Shown: positions 35,756 through 45,718, counted from the first letter of the stretch. The stretch: 64,000 nt of DNA from Clostridium sp. (GCA_023667695.1 JAMOZY010000008.1:48426-112425), one strand, 5' to 3'. Made by a program: numbers and translations. The notes: generated by a model from the sequence alone, not told the origin.

Positions 35756-37396
35756 TTACTCCAATTCCTCTTCCATACGCTCCGGCATATTCATGACCTG
35801 CCGTTTTCGTGCCAGTTCATCGTTGGCAAGATATTCATCATAAGTAGTCTGTTTGTCAATCAGTCCCGTATTGGTCAGCTCCATAATGCGGTTTGCCGTG
35901 GTCTGCAACAACTGATGGTCCTGGGAAGAAAACAGAATCACACCCGGAAACTTAATCATGCCGTTGTTTAATGCCGTTATAGATTCCATATCCAGATGAT
36001 TGGTCGGTTCATCCAGAATCAGAACATTGGACCCCATAATCATCAGCTTGGACAGCAGGCACCGGACCTTTTCACCACCGGACAATACCTTGACCTTCTT
36101 TACGCCGTCCTCGCCGCCAAACAGCATTCTGCCTAAAAAGCCCCGGACATAGGTGGCATCCTTTTCTTCTGAATACTGGGTCAGCCAGTCAACGATTACA
36201 TAGTCATTATCAAATTCCTGATTAAAATCCTTCGGAAAGTAACCCTGAGAAGTGGTCACACCCCACTTATAATTCCCCTCATCCGGCTCCAGCTCCCCAG
36301 CCAGTATCCGGAACAAGGTCGTGGTAGCAATGGTATTCGGTCCTACAAAAGCCACCTTGTCTCCTTTATTTACGGTAAAGGAAATATTATCCAATACCTT
36401 TACGCCATCCACCGTCTTGGAAAGCTTCTCTACGGTAAGAACCTCATTTCCAATCTCACGGTTCGGCCGAAAGTCAATATATGGGTACTTCCGGCTGGAA
36501 GGCCGGATATCCTCCAGTTCAATTTTTTCCAATGCGCGCTTCCTTGAGGTTGCCTGCTTGGACTTAGACGCATTCGCCGAAAAGCGCTGGATGAATTCCT
36601 GTAATTCCTTAATCTTTTCTTCTTTTTTCTTATTTGCTTCCTTCTGCTGCTTAATCATCAGCTGACTAGATTCATACCAGAAATCATAATTACCTGCATA
36701 CAGCTGTATCTTACCATAGTCTACATCTGCCGTATGGGTACAAACCTTATTCAGAAAATAACGGTCATGAGACACAACGATAACGGTATTTTCAAAGTCA
36801 ATCAAAAACTCCTCCAGCCAGGCAATGGCATCCAAATCCAGATGGTTCGTCGGCTCGTCCAGCAGCAGTACATCCGGATTGCCGAATAACGCCTGTGCCA
36901 GCAGCACCTTTACCTTCTGAGAACCCGGAAGCTCACTCATCATCTTATAATGAATGTCCGTATCAATCCCCAGGCCATTTAAAAGCGTGGCAGCATCGGC
37001 TTCCGCTTCCCAGCCGTTCAGATTGGCGAATTCCCCCTCCAGCTCCGCCGCCTTCACACCATCTTCATCTGTAAAGTCTTCCTTCGCATAGATGGCTTCC
37101 TTCTCCTTCATAATATCATATAACCGCTTATTTCCCATGATTACCGTATCCAGAACCGGATAATTATCATACTTAAAGTGGTCCTGCTGGAGAATGGAAA
37201 GCCGCTCGCCCGGGTCCATAATAATCTCACCCTTAGTCGGCTCAATCTCTCCGGATAATATCTTTAGGAAGGTGGACTTTCCTGCTCCGTTTGCTCCAAT
37301 CAATCCGTAGCAATTCCCTGGGGTAAACTTAATATTCACTTCCTCAAATAATGCCTTTTTACCCAATCTCAAGGTAACATTAACTGCACTTATCAT
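35756..37396 (-). CDS. ABC-F family ribosome-associated ATPase (YbiT/YkpA type) with degenerate second site
   Basis: A 546-residue soluble protein with two ABC domains and no membrane helices; ABC-F proteins act on the ribosome. Domain 1 has Walker A GANGAGKS (K40), Walker B LLLDEPTNHLD (about 177-187) and switch His in VVSHDRY. Its signature is LPGSQ (156-160) instead of LSGGQ. A basic linker follows (about 245-295). Domain 2 has signature LSGGE (438-442) and Walker B LILDEPTNHLD, but its Walker A reads GPNTIATTT, with Thr358 where the catalytic Lys is expected. Both changes fall in the same composite ATP site. Two ribosome-rescue or antibiotic-protection roles are possible; not assigned. 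Confidence 0.9.
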   Translation of the reverse strand: MISAVNVTLRLGKKALFEEVNIKFTPGNCYGLIGANGAGKSTFLKILSGEIEPTKGEIIMDPGERLSILQQDHFKYDNYPVLDTVIMGNKRLYDIMKEKEAIYAKEDFTDEDGVKAAELEGEFANLNGWEAEADAATLLNGLGIDTDIHYKMMSELPGSQKVKVLLAQALFGNPDVLLLDEPTNHLDLDAIAWLEEFLIDFENTVIVVSHDRYFLNKVCTHTADVDYGKIQLYAGNYDFWYESSQLMIKQQKEANKKKEEKIKELQEFIQRFSANASKSKQATSRKRALEKIELEDIRPSSRKYPYIDFRPNREIGNEVLTVEKLSKTVDGVKVLDNISFTVNKGDKVAFVGPNTIATTTLFRILAGELEPDEGNYKWGVTTSQGYFPKDFNQEFDNDYVIVDWLTQYSEEKDATYVRGFLGRMLFGGEDGVKKVKVLSGGEKVRCLLSKLMIMGSNVLILDEPTNHLDMESITALNNGMIKFPGVILFSSQDHQLLQTTANRIMELTNTGLIDKQTTYDEYLANDELARKRQVMNMPERMEEELE

Positions 37397-37419
37397 TTTA
37401 CTGCCCTTTCTATTCTACA

Positions 37420-38721
37420 TTATACTTCCATCATTTCCGGCTCCCGCTTCGGAAACAAGGTAATCCGGATTCGTTCTACTCTGGTCTTATCCGCCTCCAG
37501 CACCTCAAACAGCGCCCTTTCATTCTTTCCTGCCTCTCCGGTTTCCGGCAGATGGTCCAGCAGCTCTATCACATAGCCGCCGATGGAATCATAATCCTCG
37601 GATGCTAAATCCAGTCCCAATGCATCATTGACGTCCCCGATTTTAGCACCGCCATCCACTTCATATTGGTTCTCATCAATCTGCTTAATAATCTCTTCCT
37701 CATAATCATCATATTCATCCCGTATCTCACCTACGATTTCCTCTAAAAGGTCCTCTAAGGTAATCATACCGGCGGCAGCTCCATACTCATCCAGGACGAT
37801 GGTAATGGAAATGGAATTCTTGCGCAGCTCTTCTAATATACTGGAGGTCTTTTGATATTCATAGGTATAATATGGTTCCCGCATCACCTCCCGGACAGAA
37901 AAAGCATTTCCCGCCTGGCTTTGATAAAAGAACAGGTCCTTCATATGGAGAATACCGACAATATTCTCCTTATTTTCTTCATAAATCGGAAGCCGGCTGT
38001 ACTGCTCCTCCATAAAATAGTTCAGAATCTCTTCATATGCCGCATCCACCGGAGCCATGGTGATATCCGTTCGGGGTATCATGATATCCTTCGCAATGGA
38101 ATCGCCAAAATCCACTACATTGGTAATCATCTCCTTTTCCTCCCCTTCAATTACACCATCCTCATGACTGACATTCACAATCGTCCGCAGCTCGGACTCT
38201 GTCATCTGCTTATTCATGCTGTTCGTATCTACCCGCAGAATCCAGTATATAAAATTGCACAGCTTATCCAGCAGCCAGATGACCGGTGTTAATATCACCG
38301 ACAACACCCGAATCGGCACCGCATAAAACAATGCAAAGGGTTCACTATAGATGGTGGCAAGATTCTTCGGTGTAATCTCGCCAAATATCAGTACCAGGAT
38401 TGTCAATACTCCGGTTGCAATACCGACGGCTGCACTTCCAAACAGCTTTGTTACTACAATAGTCATCATGGAAGACGCTGTAATATTCACGATATTATTA
38501 CCGATTAAAATGGTACTCAGAACCTTCCCCGGATTTTCCATCAGCTTTAAAACTAACTTTGCCCGGCGGTTTCCCTCCTCCGCCATGGCTTTCATTTTAT
38601 AAATATTCACCGTTGTCAAGGATGTTTCTGCTGAAGAAAACAAGCCCGAAAAAACCAAAAGAATTACCAATATCACTAATTGTATCATCGAATCTGTCTG
38701 TATCGCGGAACTCCCGTCCAA
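37420..38721 (-). CDS. CNNM/CorC-HlyC family membrane protein with CBS pair
   Basis: A 433-residue protein. The CNNM (DUF21) membrane domain at about residues 12-200 holds three to four helices (VFSGLFSSAETSLTTVN, LVLIFGEITPKNLAT). A CBS pair follows (about 215-340; IMIPRTDITMAP, IVLDEYGAAAGMITLEDLLEEIVGEI), then the C-terminal CorC/HlyC domain. Such proteins are linked to Mg2+/Co2+ efflux or resistance. The promoter places the transcript start near 38750, so a start at 38748 would have no leader; GAGGAG lies 10 nt before the TTG at 38721. The ATG at 38688 is another option. Confidence 0.9.
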   Translation of the reverse strand: MDGSSAIQTDSMIQLVILVILLVFSGLFSSAETSLTTVNIYKMKAMAEEGNRRAKLVLKLMENPGKVLSTILIGNNIVNITASSMMTIVVTKLFGSAAVGIATGVLTILVLIFGEITPKNLATIYSEPFALFYAVPIRVLSVILTPVIWLLDKLCNFIYWILRVDTNSMNKQMTESELRTIVNVSHEDGVIEGEEKEMITNVVDFGDSIAKDIMIPRTDITMAPVDAAYEEILNYFMEEQYSRLPIYEENKENIVGILHMKDLFFYQSQAGNAFSVREVMREPYYTYEYQKTSSILEELRKNSISITIVLDEYGAAAGMITLEDLLEEIVGEIRDEYDDYEEEIIKQIDENQYEVDGGAKIGDVNDALGLDLASEDYDSIGGYVIELLDHLPETGEAGKNERALFEVLEADKTRVERIRITLFPKREPEMMEV

Positions 38722-38756
38722 AGAAAACCATCTCCTCTTTCTTTTCAAATATCAAC

Positions 38757-38785
38757 ATTTTACCTATACTGGGCAAAATTGTCAA
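38757..38785 (-). promoter_or_regulatory. Sigma-A promoter of CorC-like gene
   Basis: Minus-strand -35 TTGACA (38780-38785, consensus), 17 bp spacer, -10 TAAAAT (38757-38762). The short leader helps to reject the most upstream start of the gene. Confidence 0.75.
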
Positions 38786-38942
38786 CATTTCCATTCTATT
38801 TTCTTGCTGCTTTCTAGCAGTTCTGCCATGCTTTCATCCTGTTATGCATAAGCAGCAGCATATTTTCCGTTCCTTCCGCACATACTATTCCTGAATCATA
38901 CTATGATTTACATTTACAAATCTATCCGAAAGGAGTCCAATC

Positions 38943-39128
38943 ATGCGTAGTTCTCAGGAAACGTATATGGATGTTGCAGAACGCTGCAGCGCTTATGAGC
39001 ATATCACCAAGCCAAACTGCTTCTGCAACGAAGCGCCAAGCAGTCCAAGCTGCTTAAATTGCAAGCATTTTGCCAAGGATGAGCATTGTACCTTAGACTT
39101 ATACGATGCTATCGTAAAACGAATCTAG
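38943..39128 (+). CDS. Cysteine-rich miniprotein
   Basis: A 61-residue protein with an excellent ribosome site (AAAGGAG, 7 nt spacing) and its own terminator, so it is very likely real. Six cysteines are placed as C-x11-C-x1-C-x8-C-x2-C-x7-C, with two histidines near them, which suggests a small metal-binding or disulfide fold. There is no signal peptide or membrane helix. Convergent with ilvC and divergent from the CorC-like gene. I do not recognise the family and assign no function. Confidence 0.8.
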   Translation: MRSSQETYMDVAERCSAYEHITKPNCFCNEAPSSPSCLNCKHFAKDEHCTLDLYDAIVKRI

Positions 39129-39135
39129 GCAAAGC

Positions 39136-39184
39136 GTAAAAGCAAAGAAACCCAAAGCCATAGGGCAATGGGTTTCCTGCTTAC
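39136..39184. terminator. Bidirectional terminator between miniprotein and ilvC
   Basis: Stem GAAACCCA/TGGGTTTC (39147-39176), extended by GTAAAAGCA/TGCTTAC pairing, with an inner GCC/GGC. It serves convergent transcripts from the miniprotein (plus) and ilvC (minus). Confidence 0.75.
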
Positions 39185-39195
39185 ATATTTTGACT

Positions 39196-40293
<1,098 letters not shown>

Positions 40294-40298
<5 letters not shown>

Positions 40299-40785
40299 TG
40301 TCACTGAAATTCCCCCGCGGCAGCCCCGTCAGTCCGGTCCGCACTACGGAAAGCACATGGAACCCATCTAAGAGCTTCAAAAATGCATCCACCTTGCTCA
40401 TGCTTCCGGTCAATTCAATCATCAGGGAATCAACTGCTACATCTACAATCTTTGCCCGAAATACATCTGCAACTGCAATAATCTGCTGCTTTTCTTCCTT
40501 TCCTGCCTGTACCTTAATCAGTACCAGCTCCCGGCATACCGATTCGCCATCTTCCAATTCAGCGACCTGAATTACCTCTTCTAATTTATAAAGCTGCTTC
40601 TCAATCTGATCCAGCGTCCGGTCATCACCGCTGGCAACCACCGTTATGCGGGAATACTTCGGGTCCTCCGTCACGCCCACGGTCAGGCTGTCAATATTAT
40701 AACCACGACGGCTGAACATTCCGGAAACACGGCTCAATACACCGGATGAGTTCACAACCAAAAGTGATAATATTCGTTTCTTCAT
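40294..40785 (-). CDS. ilvN: Acetolactate synthase small (regulatory) subunit
   Basis: A 163-residue regulatory subunit that binds valine and activates the catalytic subunit IlvB. An N-terminal ACT domain reads LVVNSSGVLSRVSGMFSRRGYNIDSLTVG (split: NSSGVLSRVSG near residue 11, RRGYNIDSL near 26). The C-terminal domain contains AKIVDVAVDSLMIELTG. The in-frame GTG at 40797 is part of the ribosome site AAAGGGTGG; the ATG at 40785 is taken. No ilvB is present in the window, so the large subunit is encoded elsewhere. Confidence 0.95.
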
Positions 40786-40848
40786 GCTATGTACCACCCT
40801 TTCGATTTCTCTCCCCCGTTCTGCTCACATACAGGGAATTCAACTGTC

Positions 40849-40877
40849 ATTGTAGCAACTATTTCTTTCCTTGTCAA
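40849..40877 (-). promoter_or_regulatory. Sigma-A promoter of ilvN-ilvC
   Basis: Minus-strand -35 TTGACA (40872-40877), 17 bp spacer, -10 TACAAT (40849-40854). The leader of about 55 nt is too short for a T-box. Confidence 0.8.
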
Positions 40878-40913
40878 ACCCCGTTCAGGATAATTTCCGG
40901 TCTGGTTCTGTTC

Positions 40914-43346
40914 TTATTCTCTGCCGGTAAGCCTTCCTGCCACCTTTACCGCCTCCGCCGCATCCCTGGAATAGCCGTCTGCACCGATTTCATCTGCAAA
41001 GCTCTGGGTAATAACGGCACCGCCAATCATCACCTTTGCCTTTACCTTCTTTTTCTTTGCATACTCCACCACATCCTTCATCCGCATCATAGTGGTGGTC
41101 ATCAGGGCGGATAAGGCAATGATAGATGCACCTTCCTTAACTGCTGTCTCAACAATTTCCTCCTTGGGAACATCCTTACCCAGGTCCAGAACACGATAAC
41201 CATAGTTGCGAAGCATCAGCGCCACCAGATTCTTTCCGATATCATGAATATCTCCTTCTACCGTAGCAATCACAATCGTTGGCATCTTCTCTCCGGTATT
41301 CTTTTTTTCCAGTCGTGGCTCCAGATATTGTATGGCAAGCTCCATTGCTTCTGCACTGGCAATTAACTGGGGAAGGAAGTATATCTTTTTATTGAACAGG
41401 TCGCCGACTTCATTAATCGCCGGAATCAGCACCGTATCAATAATGGCTGCCGGTGCAGTTCCCTGCTGAAGCTCCGCTTCCACCCGCTCTATAATCCGGT
41501 CCTTATTGCCTTTCATGACAGCTTCGTATACCGGAGGACGGCTTACCGTTTCTCCATTCCCACTGCTTTTATTCGCCGTAGTCACTACCACACTGGTGGC
41601 ATGGGTATTCATCCGCTCGATATAGCGGACATCTGCTTCTTCCTTATTCAACAGCAAATCAGAGGCAAATGCTGCATTCATCAGCATGGCCTGTGACGGA
41701 TTGGCAATTGCCATAGTCAGACCGTTGGCAATTGCCATAGTCAGAAAGGCCGCATTTACATTTATCCGTTCCGGCAGTCCAAAGGAAATATTTGACAGAC
41801 CGCAGATGGTTGCCAGCTGCAGTTCATTCTTACAATAGGCAATGGTCTGCAGGGTTTCCAGCGCCGCATTTTTATTCGCGCCTACCGTTGCCACCAGACC
41901 GTCTACCACAATGTCCTCTTTACAGAACCCAAGGCCCCATGCCTGATTCAGAACCCCATGGATTATCTCATGCTTTTCCTCCATGGATTCCGGCAGTCCC
42001 TTATCCGATAAGGGCAGCAGGATAAACATGGCACCGTATTTTTTGGCAATCGGAAGCAATTCATCCACCTTCGGATGTTCAAAGGAAATGGAGTTAATCA
42101 AGGCGCGTCCCGGATAATTCCGAAGGGCTGCTTCTATGATGTCTACATGGCTGGAATCAATACAAAGCGGAAGGGAAACCGCATTGCTGACTGCCTGTAC
42201 CGTTTTCAGCATCATTTCCTTCTCGTCGATTCCGTTCATTCCCATATTAATATCCAGAATGACTGCTCCCTGCTCCTCCTGCTCCTCTGCCATTTCCAGA
42301 ACCAGCTCTAAGCTGCCCCGGCGAAGCTCCTCCTGCAGCTTCTTCTTGCCAGTGGGATTAATCCGTTCCCCCACCACCTGGAAGGGTCCATGAAGCGCCA
42401 GCTCAATCGTCCTCCGTTCCGAAGACAACAGACGATACCGCTGGGGATTGATTTCCGGCGGCTCCATCCGCTTAACCTCGCGCGCCAGTGCCATGATGTG
42501 CTTGGGTGTCGTGCCGCAGCAGCCCCCGATGATTCCGGCTCCAGCCTCTATCAGCTGCTGTCCGGCTTCAGCAAATTCCTCCGGCGTCATGGCATATATG
42601 GTTTCCCCATTTACCAGCTCCGGCATACCGGCATTGGGCTTTGCTATGATTGGAACATTTGCATACCGCTTCATCTCCGCAATGACCTGGCACATTTCCT
42701 CCGGTCCGGTGGAGCAGTTCGCCCCAATGGCATCTACTCCAAGGCTCTGTAAAACATTTACCGCCGTTATCGGGTCGGTACCAAACAGCGTCCTGCCATC
42801 CTCATTAAAGGTCAGGGTTACAAATATCGGCAAATCACAGGTTTCCTTGGCAGCGATTACTGCTGCCCTGGCCTCCGCCAGGCTCATCATAGTCTCTACT
42901 ACTAACAGGTCTACTCCTGCTTCCACCAGATAACCAATCTGCTCCTTATAGACATCAATCAGAGCCTCTAATTCCATATCTCCCATAGGCACCAGCTGCC
43001 TGCCGGTCATGGTAATATCCCCTGCTACATACCCCCGGGAACCTGCTTTCAGGACTGCCCGTTTGGAAATAGCAACCAGCTCCTTATTCATTTCCTCAAT
43101 GCGGTCTGCCAGCCCATACTCTCCCAGCTTAATTCGGTTTGCAGTAAAGGTAGGCGCATATACAATATGGGTTCCCGCCTCAATATAGGATGCCTGCAAA
43201 TCAATCATAATCTGGGGATGCTCCAGAATCCATTGCTCCGGACACACCCCGATGGGCATACCTGCCTGGAGCAGATTCGTTCCGGTGGCTCCATCTAAAA
43301 TTAAAACCCGGCTGTTCATTAGATTTCGTATTTGTTCTTTTGTCAT
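40914..43346 (-). CDS. metH: Cobalamin-dependent methionine synthase
   Basis: An 810-residue enzyme that moves methyl from methyltetrahydrofolate to homocysteine. The homocysteine domain comes first (GATGTN near 21, zinc cysteines in GANCS and GGCCGT). The pterin-binding domain follows (VGERINPTGKKK near 334), then the cobalamin cap and binding domain with GDIHDIGKN (His cobalt ligand, near 695). The reactivation domain of E. coli MetH is missing, as is usual in Clostridia. GGGAG 7 nt before the ATG at 43346 sets the start. A 24-bp tandem duplication lies inside (41701-41744). Confidence 0.95.
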   Translation of the reverse strand: MTKEQIRNLMNSRVLILDGATGTNLLQAGMPIGVCPEQWILEHPQIMIDLQASYIEAGTHIVYAPTFTANRIKLGEYGLADRIEEMNKELVAISKRAVLKAGSRGYVAGDITMTGRQLVPMGDMELEALIDVYKEQIGYLVEAGVDLLVVETMMSLAEARAAVIAAKETCDLPIFVTLTFNEDGRTLFGTDPITAVNVLQSLGVDAIGANCSTGPEEMCQVIAEMKRYANVPIIAKPNAGMPELVNGETIYAMTPEEFAEAGQQLIEAGAGIIGGCCGTTPKHIMALAREVKRMEPPEINPQRYRLLSSERRTIELALHGPFQVVGERINPTGKKKLQEELRRGSLELVLEMAEEQEEQGAVILDINMGMNGIDEKEMMLKTVQAVSNAVSLPLCIDSSHVDIIEAALRNYPGRALINSISFEHPKVDELLPIAKKYGAMFILLPLSDKGLPESMEEKHEIIHGVLNQAWGLGFCKEDIVVDGLVATVGANKNAALETLQTIAYCKNELQLATICGLSNISFGLPERINVNAAFLTMAIANGLTMAIANPSQAMLMNAAFASDLLLNKEEADVRYIERMNTHATSVVVTTANKSSGNGETVSRPPVYEAVMKGNKDRIIERVEAELQQGTAPAAIIDTVLIPAINEVGDLFNKKIYFLPQLIASAEAMELAIQYLEPRLEKKNTGEKMPTIVIATVEGDIHDIGKNLVALMLRNYGYRVLDLGKDVPKEEIVETAVKEGASIIALSALMTTTMMRMKDVVEYAKKKKVKAKVMIGGAVITQSFADEIGADGYSRDAAEAVKVAGRLTGRE
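41701..41744 (-). repeat. 24-bp-period tandem duplication inside metH
   Basis: TTGGCAATTGCCATAGTCAG occurs at 41701-41720 and again at 41725-41744, encoding the repeated LTMAIAN peptide in the pterin-domain region. Confidence 0.85.
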
Positions 43347-43454
43347 GTCCGTTCTCCCTTTTCGCATATCTCACGGCTGTCTGACCGGATGGTAAAGGGT
43401 CTGTCATTCAACCCCTTCCCCTTCCTGTGTCATGCTTTCGCTTGAAACGTTTTG

Positions 43455-43484
43455 ATTATACCACTGTTTCCTATCATTATACAA
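43455..43484 (-). promoter_or_regulatory. Extended -10 promoter of metH
   Basis: Minus-strand -35 TTGTAT (43479-43484), 18 bp spacer, -10 TGGTATAAT (TATAAT at 43455-43460). It overlaps the end of the GH25-like gene. The leader is about 100 nt; I could not match it to a known riboswitch. Confidence 0.65.
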
Positions 43485-44499
43485 CTAAAACCGAGTTTCG
43501 ATTTACCTTGCCAATGGCAGTACCCCGTATACCAAAAATAACCGAAATACCGGATATAGACAAGACCTGATAGGTATTCTCATACACTTCATCTCCAAAA
43601 GGCATACCGGTATTAATATTCCGGCTTCCCATTTTTAATTTTATATAGGTTCCTTCCCGAAGCATCTTGGAAGAGGATACCGTTCCGCCAAGCCTGCGAA
43701 GCAGCTTTAGATTCTGCTCTGCCGTCCCCCGGTAATCCTCCTGCCGGGCTATAAGCCTTGCTGCCACCGCCAAGGCTGCCCGATAGGAAAAATCAGATGG
43801 ATAACCCTTAGCATTCAAGGCTCCGGCAAGAGACAGTCCGATATAGCCATGAAGATTCGGCAAGGCTTCTTCCTTCTTCTCCGGCTGTTGCTTCCGATTC
43901 CCTTCCTTCCACTCACTGATGTCCAAATAACTCTCGCTCAGTTTTACAGGTCCCGGGATGCCCGGAAGCCTTCCGTCCGAGGTATACTGCCACATGTGAT
44001 AGCATCCGGCATACGTGCATTCCTTGTAGTGCTGTATCACCCAGCGCACCCAGGGCTTCTCCCCTATATCCGCCGGCAATCGGGCGAGACAGTCTTTCTC
44101 CGCATAGACCCCTGCCAAATAGCCTGCCTGTCTTATCCTCTCACAATAGGCCGCTATTATGTCAGGGACGACCTCCTTTTTGAATGCCGCTATCCGATTC
44201 CATTTTCCCAGAGAAAGCATGACCGGATACTCCGGTTTATATTCTTCCAGTATCCGCTCTGTGAATTCCGCTTCCCTTCTGCCCTGCTCCACATCCTCCG
44301 CTCCGGAAACAAAGTATGTACCAAAGGGAAGCCCATATTCCATACAAGCCTCTGCATTGGTCCGAAACAGCGGGTCCTTCTGTATGTCGCCAGCCGTACC
44401 AGAGCCACAGCAAAGCATAACATAATCAACCGCCGATTTCTTTACTGCCATCCAGTCTATCCTTCCCTGCGTTCCACTTATAGTAACACCATTTTTCAT
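43477..44499 (-). CDS. GH25-fold (lysozyme-like) protein with missing acidic catalytic residues
   Basis: A 340-residue protein. Residues 1-195 follow the GH25 muramidase layout: TQGRIDW near 11, DPLFRTNAEACMEYGLPFGTY near 42-62, and MWQYTSDGRLPGIPG near 168. Active GH25 enzymes have an Asp in the first strand and a DxE on the fourth; here those places read ISGTQG and MLSLGKW. A second module (about 215-275) resembles repeats found at the C-terminus of Firmicute wall hydrolases, and a beta-rich SH3-like end follows. No signal peptide is visible. Probably a wall-binding or regulatory relative rather than a lysozyme (inference). Confidence 0.72.
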   Translation of the reverse strand: MKNGVTISGTQGRIDWMAVKKSAVDYVMLCCGSGTAGDIQKDPLFRTNAEACMEYGLPFGTYFVSGAEDVEQGRREAEFTERILEEYKPEYPVMLSLGKWNRIAAFKKEVVPDIIAAYCERIRQAGYLAGVYAEKDCLARLPADIGEKPWVRWVIQHYKECTYAGCYHMWQYTSDGRLPGIPGPVKLSESYLDISEWKEGNRKQQPEKKEEALPNLHGYIGLSLAGALNAKGYPSDFSYRAALAVAARLIARQEDYRGTAEQNLKLLRRLGGTVSSSKMLREGTYIKLKMGSRNINTGMPFGDEVYENTYQVLSISGISVIFGIRGTAIGKVNRNSVLVV

Positions 44500-44583
44500 G
44501 TATTACGCCCCCATATTCCTTCTAATATGTATCCTATGCAGCAGCAATCCATCCGCTCTGTCTTTTTTGAGAATTTATTGTAA

Positions 44584-44635
44584 GTCAAATATCCATGCAA
44601 GCATGGCTATTTTCCTCATTGCTCGCGAAAATAAA
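44584..44635 (+). repeat. Intergenic repeat family, copy B (partial)
   Basis: Matches the second half of copies A and C: ATATCCATGCAAGCATGGCT, then ATTTTCCTCATTGCTCGCG and AATAAA. The leading hairpin and the TTGACCC block are missing here. It lies upstream of the CbiT-like gene. Confidence 0.7.
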
Positions 44636-44710
44636 CCGCTTTTACATAGAAAATCCCTTCCGGATGTGGTAAAATTAAAAAAGACTAAACAATAAAGGAG
44701 CGTGACCAGT

Positions 44711-45613
44711 ATGAGCGATACAAATGTTTTTTCCAACAGTTCCATGCTAAATTGGACTGGATATTTTGCCGGGCAAATGGATATCAGTCCGGAGAAGATA
44801 AAATTATTAAATATTTGTCAGAAGAAGAAAAATGTCATCCCGTCCATTGAATCCCACAAGCGGATTATGGTATTTGCGGATGCCAGCCACAAGAATCTGT
44901 GCTACGAAATCTGGGAAGCCGGTCTGGGAGAATGTGATGTCTGGTACGGAACCGGCTTAGAACCCAATACGAATATTAAGACTGCCAAGATTAAGGATAT
45001 GATTAATACGGAAATCAAAGAACCGACCGTTTTCTTTATCTTAAATGAAAATACCCGGGAATCCTATAAGATTGGCATCAAAAATGAGAACTTCAGCCGC
45101 GGGCCGATTCATTATGTAGGCAGCGAAATCCGCGCCGTTATCATGAGCCTGCTCCATGTGGATGCACAGGATGTTATCTGTATTGTCAGCGGAGAAAGCA
45201 TCGCCATTGAAGCTGCTATCGTTGCCAGCGAAGGCACAATCATTGCAGTCGAGGGGGATAAGGGTTCTCAAACCGCCATGGAAGCGAATGTCGAAAAGTT
45301 CGGTGTACATAATGTAGAAATCATTCCGGATTTATCCCGTTCCTCTCTCTCCCCCCTGCCAACGCCCCGTCTGGCATTTATTGTTGCCACAAAGAATCTG
45401 GAGCTGGACATTCAGAATCTGCTTGCCATCAATCCAAAAATGCAGTTTGTTATCTATACCCTGGAGCTGGATATTTTATCCGGAATCAAGGATATATTCC
45501 GTAAATATAATCTTCAAAATATGGAAGTGCTTCAAATCAGTGTTTCCAAGCTGAACAGCAAGAGTGTTTTTGTCACCCAGCCTGCTCCTTGGTTAATCAC
45601 TGGTGAGGCTTAA
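44711..45613 (+). CDS. CbiT-like (precorrin methyltransferase-fold) protein outside a cobalamin cluster
   Basis: A 300-residue protein. The C-terminal part (from about residue 130) follows the CbiT/precorrin-6B methylase pattern: VGSEIRAVIMSLLHVDAQD, then a SAM-loop-like VSGESIAIEAA, AVEGDKGSQTAMEANVEKFGVHNV and a strand ending in FIVAT. The glycine-rich SAM motif (usually DIGAGTG) has become CIVSGES, so SAM binding is doubtful. The N-terminal 130 residues are not recognised. The in-frame GTG at 44702 overlaps the ribosome site AAAGGAG; the ATG at 44711 is used. No cobalamin biosynthesis gene is nearby. Confidence 0.65.
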   Translation: MSDTNVFSNSSMLNWTGYFAGQMDISPEKIKLLNICQKKKNVIPSIESHKRIMVFADASHKNLCYEIWEAGLGECDVWYGTGLEPNTNIKTAKIKDMINTEIKEPTVFFILNENTRESYKIGIKNENFSRGPIHYVGSEIRAVIMSLLHVDAQDVICIVSGESIAIEAAIVASEGTIIAVEGDKGSQTAMEANVEKFGVHNVEIIPDLSRSSLSPLPTPRLAFIVATKNLELDIQNLLAINPKMQFVIYTLELDILSGIKDIFRKYNLQNMEVLQISVSKLNSKSVFVTQPAPWLITGEA

Positions 45614-45666
45614 TCCCTTCTTTTCACATCATTCTCTTATGGGAATGCAAAGACATCAATAGTCAA

Positions 45667-45698
45667 GAAAGGCACATTCCAGCTGGAATGTGCCTTTC
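45667..45698. terminator. Bidirectional terminator, perfect 32-bp palindrome
   Basis: GAAAGGCACATTCCAG followed at once by its exact reverse complement. It lies between convergent gene ends (45613 plus, 45719 minus); a TTTGGGGTTTT run follows on the plus strand. Confidence 0.8.
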
Positions 45699-45718
45699 CC
45701 TTTGGGGTTTTATGTGAA

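Noticed and set aside
35293..35843. Plus-strand frames in the T-rich region
   Set aside because: Phe/Ile-rich translation of T-tracts, no ribosome site, and they overlap the promoter or the ABC-F gene end.
40786..40913. T-box or leader peptide before ilvN
   Set aside because: The promoter leaves only about 55 nt of leader, too short for either.
43347..43450. Riboswitch (SAM, SAH or cobalamin) in the metH leader
   Set aside because: The leader of about 100 nt has no S-box start, no B12-box-like block and no terminator or sequestering stem that I could match.
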